Shown here one piece after another: positions 20,874-33,315 of a stretch of DNA of 55,522 nt. Location of the stretch: assembly GCA_004352715.1 (NCBI GenBank), contig SCFE01000009.1, positions 1,957,661 through 2,013,182 of the forward strand, given 5' to 3'. A program made the position numbers and the translations under genes. Origin of the DNA: Hofstenia miamia. Its lineage: Eukaryota; Xenacoelomorpha; Acoela. The stretch's first letter is position 1, and the number at the start of each line of letters is the position of its first letter. The notes below the pieces were generated by a model. That model worked only from the letters and a program-made list of their open reading frames with translations. It was not told where the DNA came from and searched no databases.

Positions 20874-21670
20874 AGTAGATAGAGGGCATTAGAGGTTGTA
20901 ATTCTACTCAAAAATTAAATTTTGAAACTTTTGGGTCATAGGTTAAAATTAAAGATTAGGCTATTTGATTATGCAATTTTTTTTATAAATTATGAAATGA
21001 GAACTCAAAATGGCAGCCCAACCGAAAATTGACACACCAATGCTGATTATCACAAAATACAATCGTACATATTCAAGCTTTCAAAGGTGAAAATTAATAA
21101 GTATTGTTTTAATCCATCATGATTTAAAAAAACTATGAACCATTTTAGGCATAATTCATTATGCAAATTATTTTTTTCCAGAATTCTCTGAAGAAGTGAA
21201 AGCAAACATAGAAGAACATCATTTAATGAGCTATCATTCAAATTTCTTCAAGATACATTTCGATCAATTTTAAGTTAGATAATTGCGGTATTTTTACATA
21301 ATAAAAAATCAGGTTTAAAAATTAACTCAAGAAACCTCTGAATTTGTGATGTCTTAGAATAAAATGTGCAGATTTAGTTATTTGATATAGTTGCTTAGGT
21401 TAACAATAATTGATAAAGTACAAAACGTGAAAATGTGAACACCCTTCAGCCCTTCAAGGGGTCAGCTTGACACCATTGTCAGCCTTGCTATTGCGTTGTA
21501 GAGAATTTTTAGGGATATAATTTTTTATAAGTAATTTATTATATGCAAGTCATAGGTACAAAGTTTTGACCTCATATTTACATTCTGCAGGCTTCAAATC
21601 CCTAAATTCACAGAAAATATAAAACCGAATCAAAATTGCAAATTATGGTGATTCTTACCCTCTATCTACC
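20874..21670. mobile_element. 797 bp MITE with TTAA target duplications
   Basis: TTAA at 20870-20873 and at 21671-21674 flank the termini AGTAGATAGAGGG (left) and CCCTCTATCTACC (right), which are inverse at 12 of 13 positions. TTAA duplication is diagnostic of piggyBac-type insertion, though the terminal bases are not the classic CCC, so the superfamily is open. No transposase; the interior is AT-rich with a 63-codon unrecognised minus-strand ORF. Confidence 0.75.
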
Positions 21671-24498
21671 TTAAAATCTATCATAGTTTGAAAACAAGTA
21701 CTTGAAGTGCCAGAGCTTCGCAAGTCTGATCATCCACATATGTGATTGGAGCCAGAGTTGTTAGCGGACTAATTATTTATAGCCCGACACGATTAGTGGT
21801 GGCCGGTCCCCGCTTTTGCTCGCTTTGCCATTTTACTGGTCCGTCAATTCCATAAAACTGTCAACCATGTGAAAAATGTTTTTTTTCTTATTTCCAAAAA
21901 ATTGAGTTTTTTTAGTAAAAAACGTTTCAAATCACTGCACAATTGCAATATATTAAAGATAACGAATATTTTTTCTTATATTATTTAAATATTCTTAGAA
22001 ATGTGATTTTCGCAATTTCTATAGTGAATAGATTACTATTGAGTAAGCTTATTACAGTTGCATTTTTCAAATTAATTTTTTCATAGCTTATGTGTGGGTC
22101 CGTTACATTCAGATTGTGCATCCCTTAACTAGATATTCATTTTCTGTCAAGCTGACATATAACAAAATATAATGTTTTCGAATTTCAAAAGAAATTATGA
22201 CGATTTTTTGCTAAAACCTTTTTGAGCAGTAATTATTCCGTTCAAAAATGATATTAGAACATTTAGCGTGTTTTGAAATTATATTAATTTTTGTAGATAT
22301 TTTTACAAAAAACTGTTTAAATAGTCAATTTAAACCTTGCTTTGACCTAAAAACGAAATTTTGACCTAACGAAATGTTTTCAACATTTTTGAATTTATAC
22401 GCATACTATATATTCGCAAAATTGTCGTTTTTCTTATCTAATCACAAATCTTGCAAATATCTTTTCACCGGAAACATTTTTACTTTATTCACCTTTACTC
22501 GCACCAGTAACATCTTGTTCATGATTGGTTGATTTATTTTCTTCTAAAACGGTGAAAGATGTTTCTATCGTAATTCTTTTTCAAGTAAATAGTAAACAAA
22601 TAATAATCTATCAAATTTGGCCTATTGTGAATCGACAGTAGATTCGATTCAAATAGTCGATGTATCGCCCGGCATTATAGTGGAGTTACGCATTTTGATT
22701 TCAAAACTAGACATTTAAATACATTCTTCAAGAATTTCTAGATCTGCGATTACCATATTCTTGTATGCGCATTTCAACTGTAAAAAAATTTAAATGTTAA
22801 AAAAACTCAAAAAATTACCAATATTAATACTAAAATGGTTTATTTATGTAAACCTATTGTCTGCGTGGCATTTTTATGGTTATACTAAAAATTTTATTAC
22901 ACTTTCAATAGGCCTACTTATTTGTAATGGTTTTATTTTTATTGGTATCTAAATTAGACATTAATAATAGTAAATATGAACTCAAGGCGAATCCTATTCG
23001 GAATGCATTGATTTGATTTCAAGGCAATAACAAAGACATGTATTGCAACTGAGCATTTCAAAAATTTAAAGAGCCTACTATTAGGTACATCAAGTTCAAA
23101 ATGCTCTTATCTATGCTAACTTGGGTGGTTTATTCATGGAAATCTAAATAGTTGAGTTTAGTTTGTGCTACTATGGTTTTTAGACAGCTTTATTATCTAA
23201 ACATTAGGTATGGGAAGAATTTGGAATGTATTAGAAAATATGATTTTCCATTGAAAAAAAGTTAATATTTTTTCATTTATATTAAACACAGGAATAATTT
23301 TAGTCACACATTTTCACCATAACAGGGACACAAACTTACCCATATATGTGTTCACATGCCAGGATTACCAAACTTCTTAATAGGATTGAATAAAATTGGT
23401 CAAAAATGTGGACAAAGCGGTTTGTTACATTAAAGTACATGTAAGTTATAAGCAAATAAGGTAAGATGAAATTATAAAAATAGTTTTTGATCAAGCCAAC
23501 TTTAGATTCATGTGGGCTTTATTTCAGAGAAATCTTCAGTGACAGGAATGGTATTTAATAACTAAAAAACTGTGCTAATAACCTTTGGGATGATACTACA
23601 AACATCCACTATCCATATAGCAATTTGAAACACTTTCTTTCACTAAATTGCACTGCTGAATTCTTTTTTAATTAAGGACACTTCGAGAAACGTCTGTTAG
23701 GAAGTAGTAAATTATTGAGTATCATGGAAATAAAATTTTTATTCTTCATTCCAATCTATGACAGTAGGAACTATGAGATATGAGAGAGAGAATTTGGATT
23801 CTTGTGGTTGTAATCTATTTTTTCAAAAATTAATAGAAACGGCTAAATTTAATCTCAAACTTTTCAAAATATTTTACTAAAGGCTACACTTGATTTTCAT
23901 TACATGCAAAGATGAATCAAACCTGACTGCTTGAAGACATTGTTCAGAAAGTCTAATAATTGATTTTGTACGGTGAGCGTTTCTAAACAACAAAAAGTAC
24001 ATCAACAATTATTGAAAATGCTTGTATCATATGAAAAGTTCATATACTTTAAAATTCCACTAAATAAGCTTTATTATATTAACAATGGTTATTGAATTAC
24101 ATTGTAGTTTAATAATCTGACTAAATTGAACTGTCACAGGTAGTTTTATAGTTGAATAATAGGGTAAATTTCAATAAATCTGGTTGAATTTCTGTACAAG
24201 CTTGTCTGTTAAGTCTTCTGCGACCTATTTTGATTCTTGCCAGACTCAATTCCTTGACAGATGACTACATTTTCCGACTACATTAATTCTGACTAGTTCT
24301 ACAACTATAAATGTCAGGATTAAATTAACCAAAATTCATGTCTATAAAAAGAACCCAATTATACCTCTAAACATGTGGTGCTTAGTATTATTATTTCAAA
24401 GAAATTTGTCATTGTATAGTGCACTTGAATGACATATATAGACATCAATTCTTCGTCGTTATCAACTAAAATATTACATAGAATGTGTAGACCTACAC

Positions 24499-24501
<3 letters not shown>

Positions 24502-24532
<31 letters not shown>
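24502..24532. repeat. (AT)n microsatellite
   Basis: 31 bp of pure TA dinucleotide. Confidence 0.98.
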
Positions 24533-24534
<2 letters not shown>

Positions 24535-25914
24535 CACCAGAATCCTTTTTTCTGTACATTCCAATTTTCTGTTAATTTTATTATTAGCATTCTAGATTTC
24601 ATTCTATGCAACTGTGGAAGAGATACCCTAGACAATATCTTCATGAATATGCATGTTATGTAATAGATAGCAATAATGTAATATGTAGTAAGAAGTTTCA
24701 ATGTATTCACAAATTTTGATAATCATACACTCATTGGTTGCAAAATTATTAGTATTCAAATTTTGAATAACCTTATTGCATTAATGAAATTTACATAAAT
24801 ACTTATGATGTACTGGGATTTTTTTACATTTTCAATATAAGCTATTTCTGAAGCTACTGAACCCATTAATGTCAAAATGTGTGAATGTACTAAGCTTCTT
24901 TTTTCTGGTGCAAAAAAACAAAATCATACCATTAATCTTTACAGAAATTACTTGTCAAGAACAATATCCGAAACTTTATGATCATGATTGCCTTATATAT
25001 CTTTAATTAATGTCGCTGCCTTATGTTTTAGAAAGTATTGAAACATTTCATCTATATACTATATATGTATATTTTCAAAAACATTAACAAAAGAGGTTAG
25101 ATAATCTGTTTGGCTTGCTTTTATATTAAAGTTTTAAGATGAAGTACAAATAAATAGTAATTTACTATTATTGACTTTAATAAAACTTAATGATTCCATT
25201 TGTTTTCCATTATTATGAAGGATTATTTTGTAAAAAAATAAATAAGCAAAATATTATTTTTGTTGAAAGTAATTAATGTGGGGATGGTAGAAATTCTATA
25301 CATTCAGAAAGGTGCAGAAGAAGAGTTTTTATGATGTCAATAAACCTAATAATATTACAAAATGATTTTTGAATTGGATTCAACAGAAGAAAATGACTTG
25401 TCTCAAGTAATGCTGGTTAAATAAGTTTTATATTAAATTTGTAAAATTATAACTTTTTTAATGAAATGCTCTGCATAAAGAACCCTTAGCTAAAGAATCA
25501 TTAAAAATTCATTAAACTTTATTGAATCTAGAAGCTATAAACCGTAAAACATTTCAGATGGGACTTTCATTTCAGCGAAATTTTTCATACAATTGTATCT
25601 AAATTTTATTAATTTACGACATTTAGAAACTGAAAGTCGTGCAATTTTATGCAATAATTTAAAAATTATGACTTATTTAATATATGTGGTTACTATTAAT
25701 ATATTTTACACACTAAAGTAAAATAATAGCATTATTCAGACTGGGTTGTAATCCTATCGTCAAAATTGCAACTTCACGCTCCTTGGCATGGGATATTTTT
25801 GCCTGTTGAACTCATAGGGGAAAGGTTGTTTGATTGATTCAGTCCCCTTCCTGATAAAAATTTTTCTTATAAGCATGAAACGTAATACGTTGTCCAATAA
25901 AATCTAGTAGTCCC

Positions 25915-26052
25915 CACGCAAACGATACACTTTTGTTGCTAAGCGAATTATTGCGAGTAATGTGATTGGATAATTTCGAAATAATTTGAATTATTCCAAT
26001 ATGATTCTATATTTTAATTGGTTTCGCAACAAAAGTTTTATCGTTTAGGCGA
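25915..26052. repeat. ~138 bp inverted-repeat hairpin element
   Basis: The left arm ACGCAAACGATACACTTTTG (continuing TTGC) and the right arm GCAACAAAAGTTTTATCGTT (continuing TAGGCG) are inverse over about 24 bp with few mismatches. The loop contains ATTGG words (25969, 26018). A miniature foldback element is most likely. CCAAT and ACGTC words in and around it could also be read as promoter elements, but nothing transcribed is visible nearby. Confidence 0.6.
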
Positions 26053-26642
26053 CGTCTTAAATAACTAATAACGTCATTCTACGTTGATAACATAATCAGT
26101 TTAATGATGGGTAAGAAGAGTGGTAATTTTTTGAATTTTTTAATATGCTAAATTTCATGATGTATTCTGAATGAACAAAGTCTAGTTAATCTATTCATGG
26201 GAGACCTTTTACTTAAAAAAAGTATATAAAATGTTAAATGGCTGGCAAAAACAATAGCTTCATGCGAAAATGCAACATTGCCTAAACAAAATTTTGAAAA
26301 TATAGATGACAAAAGCCTATGGGGCTGTTCAAGCAGGAACGGAATTTCACTTTCACTGTTAAAATGGATTCTACTCATTCAATAAGATTTATTTTTTATT
26401 GAAATATGACATGTGTTACTTTTTCATTTAAGAAATTCAGTTTTCTTTGATTTATGCAGAATTTCATAATGTTAACATCACCTTTACAAATATATACCAT
26501 TTAAATGTTATATTTCTTTAGGGTTAGTAGACTATCAGGTCACCCAATATTGGCATACTTGAAATATTAATTCTACTAAAAATTAAGAAACTAATTGGTT
26601 CTATATGGTAACGGAATTTCAATGGTCCTGTTACTAGACATA

Positions 26643-27556
26643 CAGTCACTTGCAAAAGTCTGAGACCACCCATCACATATGTAATTTTCTGTGGATTTCT
26701 TCCTTAATAAAAAATAACATAACAACGATCAAATACTTCATTTCCATCTGAAAAGTATTGACAAAATAAAAACCAAGCAAGATTCCGATATCACTTTCAT
26801 TCCAGTAAAAGTGTTTAAACTATTAAGTCAATACTTAGACGACTTACCACGATTGGCGAAGACTACCGTGATTCGCTATTGCATTAAGGTTAATGAGAGA
26901 TTTGAAGAAGCTAGGTGTGATCTCTTGGATCCACATTAGTAGGATGATTTTTTTCAGATCTTCCAAAGAGTTAGAGAATTTGCTGTACACTTTTCTTTTC
27001 AGAACATTCCAACAATTTTCTATTGGATTTAAATTGTAACTTGACTCGGGGAACGGCCGCAGCAACTGGAAATCCAATCACATAATAATTTAACAATGCG
27101 GCAATGTGCCCATCATGCTGGAAATATTCACAATCATGAATGAACATGTGGTCCGAGAGTTTTTCCTGCAAGATCGATAGGTATCTTTTTGCGTCCACCG
27201 TTTTTCCAAGAGGAACATAGGATATTGCAGCACGTCCCTTAGAGGAGATAGCTCTTTACAGAATAACGGACGTATTTTAAGCAGTATCGCTAACCCGCAC
27301 GCATCTAAACTGCACAATAATTTACTCACGGTAGTTTTCACAAAATTAAAATTGTTAGTTAAAAATAAATATATTTCATTGTTCACGTTGAAAAATAAAT
27401 ATATTTAAACAAAATAATTTTTCATACAATCTTGTTTTGTTCAAGGTTATTAAATTCAATTTAAAACCTTTAGAAGGCTGTCAGTATAGAAATCAAAGAA
27501 AAAATTTCTTTTTTACCTTTAATTTAATAGTGGTCTCTGACTTTTGAAAGTGACTA
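26643..27556 (-). mobile_element. Second Tc1-family relic, ~0.9 kb
   Basis: The left end CAGTCACTTGCAAAAGTCTG, preceded by TA, and the right end CAGACTTTTGAAAGTGACTA-like inverse (GTGGTCTCTGACTTTTGAAA near 27530-27550) form imperfect inverted repeats sharing GAGACCAC. Transposase fragments lie inside on the minus strand. The ~0.9 kb length is below the 1.3-1.6 kb usual for the family, so the N-terminal part is probably deleted. The termini differ from those at 8225 beyond the first CAGTC, so this is a different Tc1 lineage. Confidence 0.8.
26844..27386 (-). pseudogene. Tc1-like transposase fragment, frameshifted
   Basis: Minus-strand frames give YFQHDGHIAALL (the second catalytic Asp, about 27105-27120) and, in another frame, ESSYNLNPIENCWNVLKRKV (catalytic Glu region, about 27000-27045). 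In intact relatives these read QQDNAPxH and SPDLNPIENxWxxLK. The C-terminal part follows to 26844. The region upstream (27198-27386) is only weakly recognisable. Several frame changes make it a dead copy. Confidence 0.8.
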
Positions 27557-27916
27557 CTTTTTTCGAATTTTTACCATTGTTCCCCATTATTGCATTAACA
27601 TCACTATAACTGAAGTTTTAGGGTCGCATAAATATGTATATATAAAAAACAGCAATACTTAAATCTTAACATTTCACTCTAAATGCTAACTTGACAAAGT
27701 AACTTCCGATTTTTTAAGAATACTTTTCATGCTATAGAAGTAAATTTCAGAAAAGTACAAACATATCGGTATTATCAAAAATCTAAAACTTAAAAAAGTT
27801 TGCAGGGGGGCGGAAACAACTCCCTGTGGCAAACTGTAGTAATTAATAGCTTTTACGTAGAGTAATTTACAGCTTGTTAGTTTGTAATTATATCACGACA
27901 TAATAAGGTGTCATGT
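27557..27916. other. Non-coding spacer
   Basis: Nothing recognised beyond a G run (GGGGGG at about 27806). Confidence 0.5.
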
Positions 27917-28430
27917 AGTGCTCTGCGACCAAGGCAATTTTCTTGGCCGTAGCCGGCCGTTGGTCTTAATTTTTTACTACAGTCGGAGATATTTACTACT
28001 ACTAATTGCAATACTGCAATTTCCAATGCAACAATTAAAGCATATCCATAGTTTGAACAATTACAGATGTAATGTTCAAAAATAATAAGTGAACATTGAA
28101 ACGTATTGCAAATAACTGAAAGAAAAGAAACGCTTCGGTTTATAAAGCAACTATTTCGCTATTAAAATTTCAATGACATGTTGTTGTATCTTCATAAAAT
28201 GATTTCAAATGTTCGTACACTTCACTAGTTTTGAGTCCTTGATATATTAATATAATTTATCATTACGTCCCTGTATTCTCAATATATTTGTTATAGTCAT
28301 ATACATACATATACAATATCATCACTCTTATGATTAGACTTCAAAACTGAAACAACGTGCAACCATAGTCGTGGCTACGGCCGGCTAACAGCTAAGTCGT
28401 GGCCGTGGCCATGGCCGCAGTACTGCGTAT
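27917..28430. mobile_element. Candidate ~510 bp element with GC-rich inverted ends
   Basis: GGCCGTAGCCGGCCG near 27954 is the inverse of CGTGGCTACGGCCGGC near 28369. Outside these, AGTGCTCTGCGACC (27917) loosely pairs with the inverse of GGCCGCAGTACTG (28414-28426). Both ends are GC-rich in an AT-rich neighbourhood. CAGT...CTGCGRCC-like ends recall hAT elements, but no 8 bp target duplication was found. The 68-codon ORF at 28399-28605 begins in the right end and is not credible as a gene. Confidence 0.5.
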
Positions 28431-29999
28431 TTCTGTATTTAAATATTCGCGTTCTTCCCTTAATAATAAAAAGATTATTTTATCAAATGTTCGAATAATA
28501 CTAAAGTGTGAACTATTTTTTTCAAATTTTTCAACGAACTTGAATGAGGTTGTTTGCCTGGATTTTCAATCAAACCTGATTCATCTGTTGTTTTCATCGA
28601 GGTAAGAATGTCAGAAGAAAATTTCAAAATCATTTTACCATCATTATTCAATTTTTTGTATGCATAAATTGTTGATAATCTTAGAATAAATTCATCTTCT
28701 TTTCAATAATTTTCCGGCAGTGCCAATTAAAAAACCATTGTTGCAATTAAACGTAGACTATATCAGGAGATTTTGATATTTTTTCTCTTTAATTGTCAGA
28801 CATTGTTTAGATGTTAATTGACTGCTTTTGAGGACAACATGAAAAGTGATATTATGTTTGATAAAATATGCGAAAGGCAATGTTACACTTTTGTATAATC
28901 GATTTAATCTAATTAAAAAGGATTTTAAATTTTGCTAATTTATTTTTTTATATAGCACTAAAGACCATTTCAATCTTTAATTATTAATTTATTTCTTTAC
29001 TTCAAAGTCTTAAAAAAATTATTTAGTGAGAAATATCTATTTCTGTCCCTTTAAGAAATGACTACTAGTTGAATTTTTACACCTAATAGTTCGAATCGGA
29101 ACCAGGTATGTCTTATTTACAACAACTGTTTTGTAATGTTTTCTAGACATTTTCTAGAAAGAGCATGCATTTCAAAACTTAAATTTTATTGTAAACTGAA
29201 ATATTAGCTTTATTAATTCTCGTTAGAAAGTTTTATTGTACATTGGTAGTTGTTATTTGGCATTGTAACTGGAATGAAATGAAGCTTTGCAATAATGACT
29301 TACTTTTTTTACCTAATAGGTGTTTCATATTGAGTCTTAAAATATAAATGAGAATTATCTAAGAAAGCAATGGTCACAAAAAGCTTAAAAATTAAACCAA
29401 ATGCATGTGAACTGAATCACTCATCAAGAACTTGGAACATTTGAAAGAAATATCATTTTTTATTTTCTATTAAAAGTGTATTAAAAATTTTCGAGTTACT
29501 TTGCTGTCACATAAATCAAATTGATTCCAGAATTTTTATCACTTTTTGGAGTTGATATAACTCTATAAAAACTTACAGATTTTTTACAAATGAATTATAA
29601 AAATATAGCCTTATCAGTTTGATTAAAAAACACTTGCTAGTAACAAAGGCTGTGATTACCTTGCTTATTTTGGAATTTTTTAAAGCATGGTTTACTTGTA
29701 GGATTAGTAGGGAAATGCTTTTACCTGTCAATGAAATTGTGAAATTACTAGTTGTCATAGAATTCAAATGCATTGTGAATGTTTGTCAATTAGAAAGGTT
29801 TTTAAAGAATTGTATTAAATTTGAAATTCAATTTAACTAATTAGGTTGAAATAAATATAAATGATTGCATGGAGGCCGCGCATAGCACAATGCACGTCTT
29901 GTTTTGTAATCCATTCAGACTGTATTTGCATTTCTCTCAATGACAATTAATAAACAATCATTAATAGTTGTAATTATAATGCACTCTTTGTAATAAATT
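28431..29999. other. AT-rich non-coding spacer
   Basis: No gene or repeat boundary recognised. Overlapping 66- and 73-codon ORFs (29573-29840) are opposite-strand AT-rich frames without a domain. Confidence 0.5.
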
Positions 30000-30185
30000 T
30001 TCTACTGACTCCTAAAAAAATATTTTGTCAATTTAAATTCAACATAATATATAATTTTCTACTGATTTCTTAAAAAAACATTTTTCTAATAAATTTCAAT
30101 AAAATAATATTCTTACTGGTTGTTAGAAAAAAGTTATATTCTTCATTGATTTTCTTAAAAAAAAATTTTCTAATAAATGTAACTA
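30000..30185. repeat. Degenerate tandem repeat, ~40-60 bp units
   Basis: Units built on TTTTCTACTGATT...TTAAAAAAA...TTCTAATAAAT recur near 30000, 30056, 30114 and 30150 with variable length. Simple AT-rich tandem decay. Confidence 0.6.
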
Positions 30186-31297
30186 AAATTGCAAGTTTTA
30201 ATCACTTATATAGAATGTCATTATGAGATTATTTCACGATTGGAACATCCAGAAAGGGATCTTTCAATTCGTATGTAGGTAAAGTTTTCTAGAATCAACT
30301 ATTGCTTCAAAATTTTACATAACTATTAAGTCTTCATTTTAATGAAGATATTTGCAATAGACATCTCGAATAAAGCAAAGCCACAAAACAAGAAAATATT
30401 AGAAGCAAAAATGATTAAAACGACATAGAATTCTGTTAAGCATTTGAAGGCATATTTTTCCGCCTACCATGAATTTCGACTTCTTAGACATTTTAGCTCT
30501 AGCGTTTTTAGTCTGGAACAAAGAATACGTGAATTTTAATTTTCAAAAACGACATTATCGCTAAGGTCTTTGCTCAATATTAAAAACTATTATTAATATT
30601 TATTCAGCATAACAATTTGCTTGAGAGCAGTAAATTTAAACATTATTGACTAAATTTGCACATGACGATATCTTAATCTGTTTTTATCTAAGGCGTTCCT
30701 CTTGCCCGGGCCTTCCCCGTGCCAAGACCAGATATTCTTGATTTTCATTGTTAGTCGTAATTATTTTGAAAAATGAAGTGAACAAATTCATATACATTGG
30801 TAATACACAATTTTTATGACGGCATGATTTTTGGTAAAATGTGCTTAATACTGCGTCAAGCATGTATGGTTTCAATATTCAAATTTCAAAGGCTTCAATT
30901 TATAATTTTTACGTTCCTTTATTGGCCATTGATTTTTGTATGTTAATTTTTTAAAGAATTTTTATTGAAATGAGCAGAAGAAACAAAATATTTGAACTAA
31001 ATAAACTGTGCTACATTTTGACAACTAAATGTCTAGCAGAAAAAGGTGCTTTGCTTTTTCATTATGTAGAAGTTTATTTGTAGCTGATTATCTGGGTAAT
31101 GGCGGTCTTTACAGGTTTAAAATTATCCAAATGTACATTCAATACACGGGCAAAGTGGACTCAAGTAAGCAACCAGTAAATTGAAGACTGTTATTTTGCA
31201 CCATTCAAAAACCAAAAGAGAAGCTTCAACCACATCATTGATAGTAAATAATGAAAATTGCAAACTGTAGGTTCCGAAGATGTTGCAGAGAGGAAGT
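30186..31297. other. Non-coding spacer
   Basis: A GC-rich word CTTGCCCGGGCCTTCCCCG at about 30700 is isolated. The minus-strand ORF over it (30684-30875) is unrecognised. Confidence 0.5.
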
Positions 31298-31305
31298 GCT
31301 GATAA

Positions 31306-31543
31306 CAGTGGCGTACCAGGGGGAGACATGATGGAATTTCCCCCGTCAGGTTTCCAAATTTGATTTTGACTGGATAAATCAAACAATTTTCCGTAAAAAA
31401 TTGAAAAATTTAAAGTGTATGATCGTGAAATGCATTTTTAGGGTCTATTTTCTCAATATTTTCAAAAATTTTAGCGGGGCTTCGCCCGCATTGGGTAATG
31501 ATGATGATGTCCCCCCCGTCAAAAAATCCTACGTACGCCCCTG
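31306..31543. mobile_element. 238 bp hAT MITE with perfect 8 bp target duplication
   Basis: GCTGATAA occurs at 31298-31305 and at 31544-31551, immediately flanking the termini CAGTGGCGTACC (left) and GGTACGCCCCTG-type right end (GTACGCCCCTG, inverse CAGGGGCGTAC). Terminal repeats match at 10 of 11 positions, and a CCCCCGTC word recurs inside each end. The 8 bp duplication plus CAGNGG ends are hAT signatures. No coding capacity. The intact duplication argues for a fairly recent insertion. Confidence 0.9.
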
Positions 31544-31551
31544 GCTGATAA

Positions 31552-33164
31552 TGATACAAAAGAATGCTCTTTATAATTAGAGGACTCTGACTTTGGATAT
31601 GGAATCGGTTTCTCTATTGGATCAAGTGCGCAGACATATTAAGCTTTCAAGATGACGATAGCACCTAATTCTAGAATAAATAAAAATATTGAAAGCATTT
31701 TCACTAATTACAATTTAAGTCTTGACCAGATGGAAAAACTAAGTACAGCAATGTATTCGAGAGGACAAATAAGTAGAAAAATCAAATTCAATTTTAAGAT
31801 AAGCTTACATTTTGTAAGGCATCATAAAAAATATTTGCTTTATTGGGTGTGCATCCAAAGTCTGTTTTGTAAATATACAGTTATAAATATATAAACCGCT
31901 AAAAAGCGAAAAGTAGAATATGTGTGAGCAATAAAGCGCAAAAGTAAACACTTAAAGTCGAATAATATTGTTTCTAAATCATAAAACGTTTTTTTATGTT
32001 TTCAGAATAAATAAACATTTCTTAAAATTCATGTTTGTCATTTTCCTTTCAATATTTTGACTTGCGCTCTTAAATATAACATCAAAACAATAAAGTTGAT
32101 AAAATATAAAAATTATTATTGAAGAACGACTTCTGAATTGGGCGCGGCGAGCCTGGATGGAACTTTGATTGTCCATGTCCATTTACATAAAACAAATAGT
32201 TGAAGTGCGGCAAGTAGTTTCTGCCATTAGCTTTAGCCCGTTTTATTTTCTGAACACTATGTGTGGAAGGAATTTGAAAGTATTGCATAAAACGGTTTTC
32301 ATTAAGAAAAAGTTTATTTACTTAAAGCACATGATAATTTTTTCACAAATTTTCACCGTAATACAGGAGCACACTTACTCATAGATGTGACATTATCCAA
32401 GGATGTCCAAATTTCTGAACAGTTTTGAAAAATGTGCTTTTATCTTTATGGATGCAATGGGCAGTTTATGGTTAACTTTTTTTATCTTGTCTTGAGATTT
32501 AGTAGGTTAGTTTGAAAGTTTAATTCAAATATAAGCGAGTTTTTCAACTCCTAATTGCCTTCATAATCTGAAAAAGATATTTCCACATTTGGGATCTCAA
32601 CATTGCTTGATATGTATGAAAATGCCAATTCGGTAAAGATTTATTAATATATTCTAATCTTTAAATACAAAAGAAATGCTATTTATATTTATCAATTTAA
32701 TTTATCATAGAAATAAATGAGGTTTCATTCATTTGCGATAAAGTAATTTAGAAACATAAATAGTCATTTAGAAATTGCAGATCGCCTTTTTAATAAGAAG
32801 AGATTAAACTTTAATGACTATCTCCTCGATCACGTGCGTACACTAATTCTAAAATGACATTCACTATGACATTGCCGCTTAATGAATGTTATTTTAAAAT
32901 ACTGCTGCTAAGATATCGTACATTAACCGTAACATTTAAATTCCAAATTCAATCTAAAAACAAAATCACTTACAGTAATTACAAATTATAGACAGTGACT
33001 TTCTATTTAAGGAAATCATATCCGATTTGAAAAATTATGTTTGTTACTTCATAAAATATGTGTAAGTATTTCCGGAATATAGCCTACAGAAAGCTTCTTC
33101 ATATAATGTAGAAAACTTTAAAAATGTATATTCTAATAGCTTAAGAAATGTTGATTGTATGCAG
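31552..33164. other. Non-coding spacer with minor ORFs
   Basis: A plus-strand frame from 31652 (NYNLSLDQMEKLSTAMYSRG) looks more protein-like than most here and follows CTTTCAAG, a possible acceptor. There is no convincing donor and I do not recognise it. The rest is AT-rich. Confidence 0.4.
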
Positions 33165-33165
33165 T

Positions 33166-33209
<44 letters not shown>
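33165..33209. repeat. (AT)n microsatellite
   Basis: About 45 bp of AT dinucleotide with one TAAATA interruption. A second short tract lies at 33295-33314. Confidence 0.97.
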
Positions 33210-33212
<3 letters not shown>

Positions 33213-33315
33213 CATTATAATTTGAAACTTTATGTCTTCACAGCAATTTTTATATTAAAAACCTATATGAATGTATAAATGCAAAATGTTTTCCTATATA
33301 TATATATATATGTAT

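Larger units (their letters stand above)
21675..26640. other. ~5 kb AT-rich non-coding region
   Basis: No gene, RNA or large repeat recognised. It includes a GC-richer spot at about 21780-21850 (GGTGGCCGGTCCCCGC), an (AT)n at 24502-24532, and a small hairpin element at 25915-26052 (separate entries for the last two). Frames of 60-77 codons here are AT-rich and domainless. Confidence 0.6.

Noticed and set aside
21778-22690. Possible direct repeat (TATAGCCCGACACGATTAGTGG near 21778 in shorter words, and TATCGCCCGGCATTATAG near 22663) as LTR edges
   Set aside because: Only about 20 bp of loose similarity, no target duplication and no retroviral-type coding sequence between.
25740-26060. Promoter reading of CCAAT and ACGTC words
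   Set aside because: The words fall in and next to a small inverted-repeat element and no transcribed sequence is visible nearby.
30684-30875. 63-codon minus ORF ending GRPGQEERLR
   Set aside because: No domain, no splice context, created by one GC-rich word.
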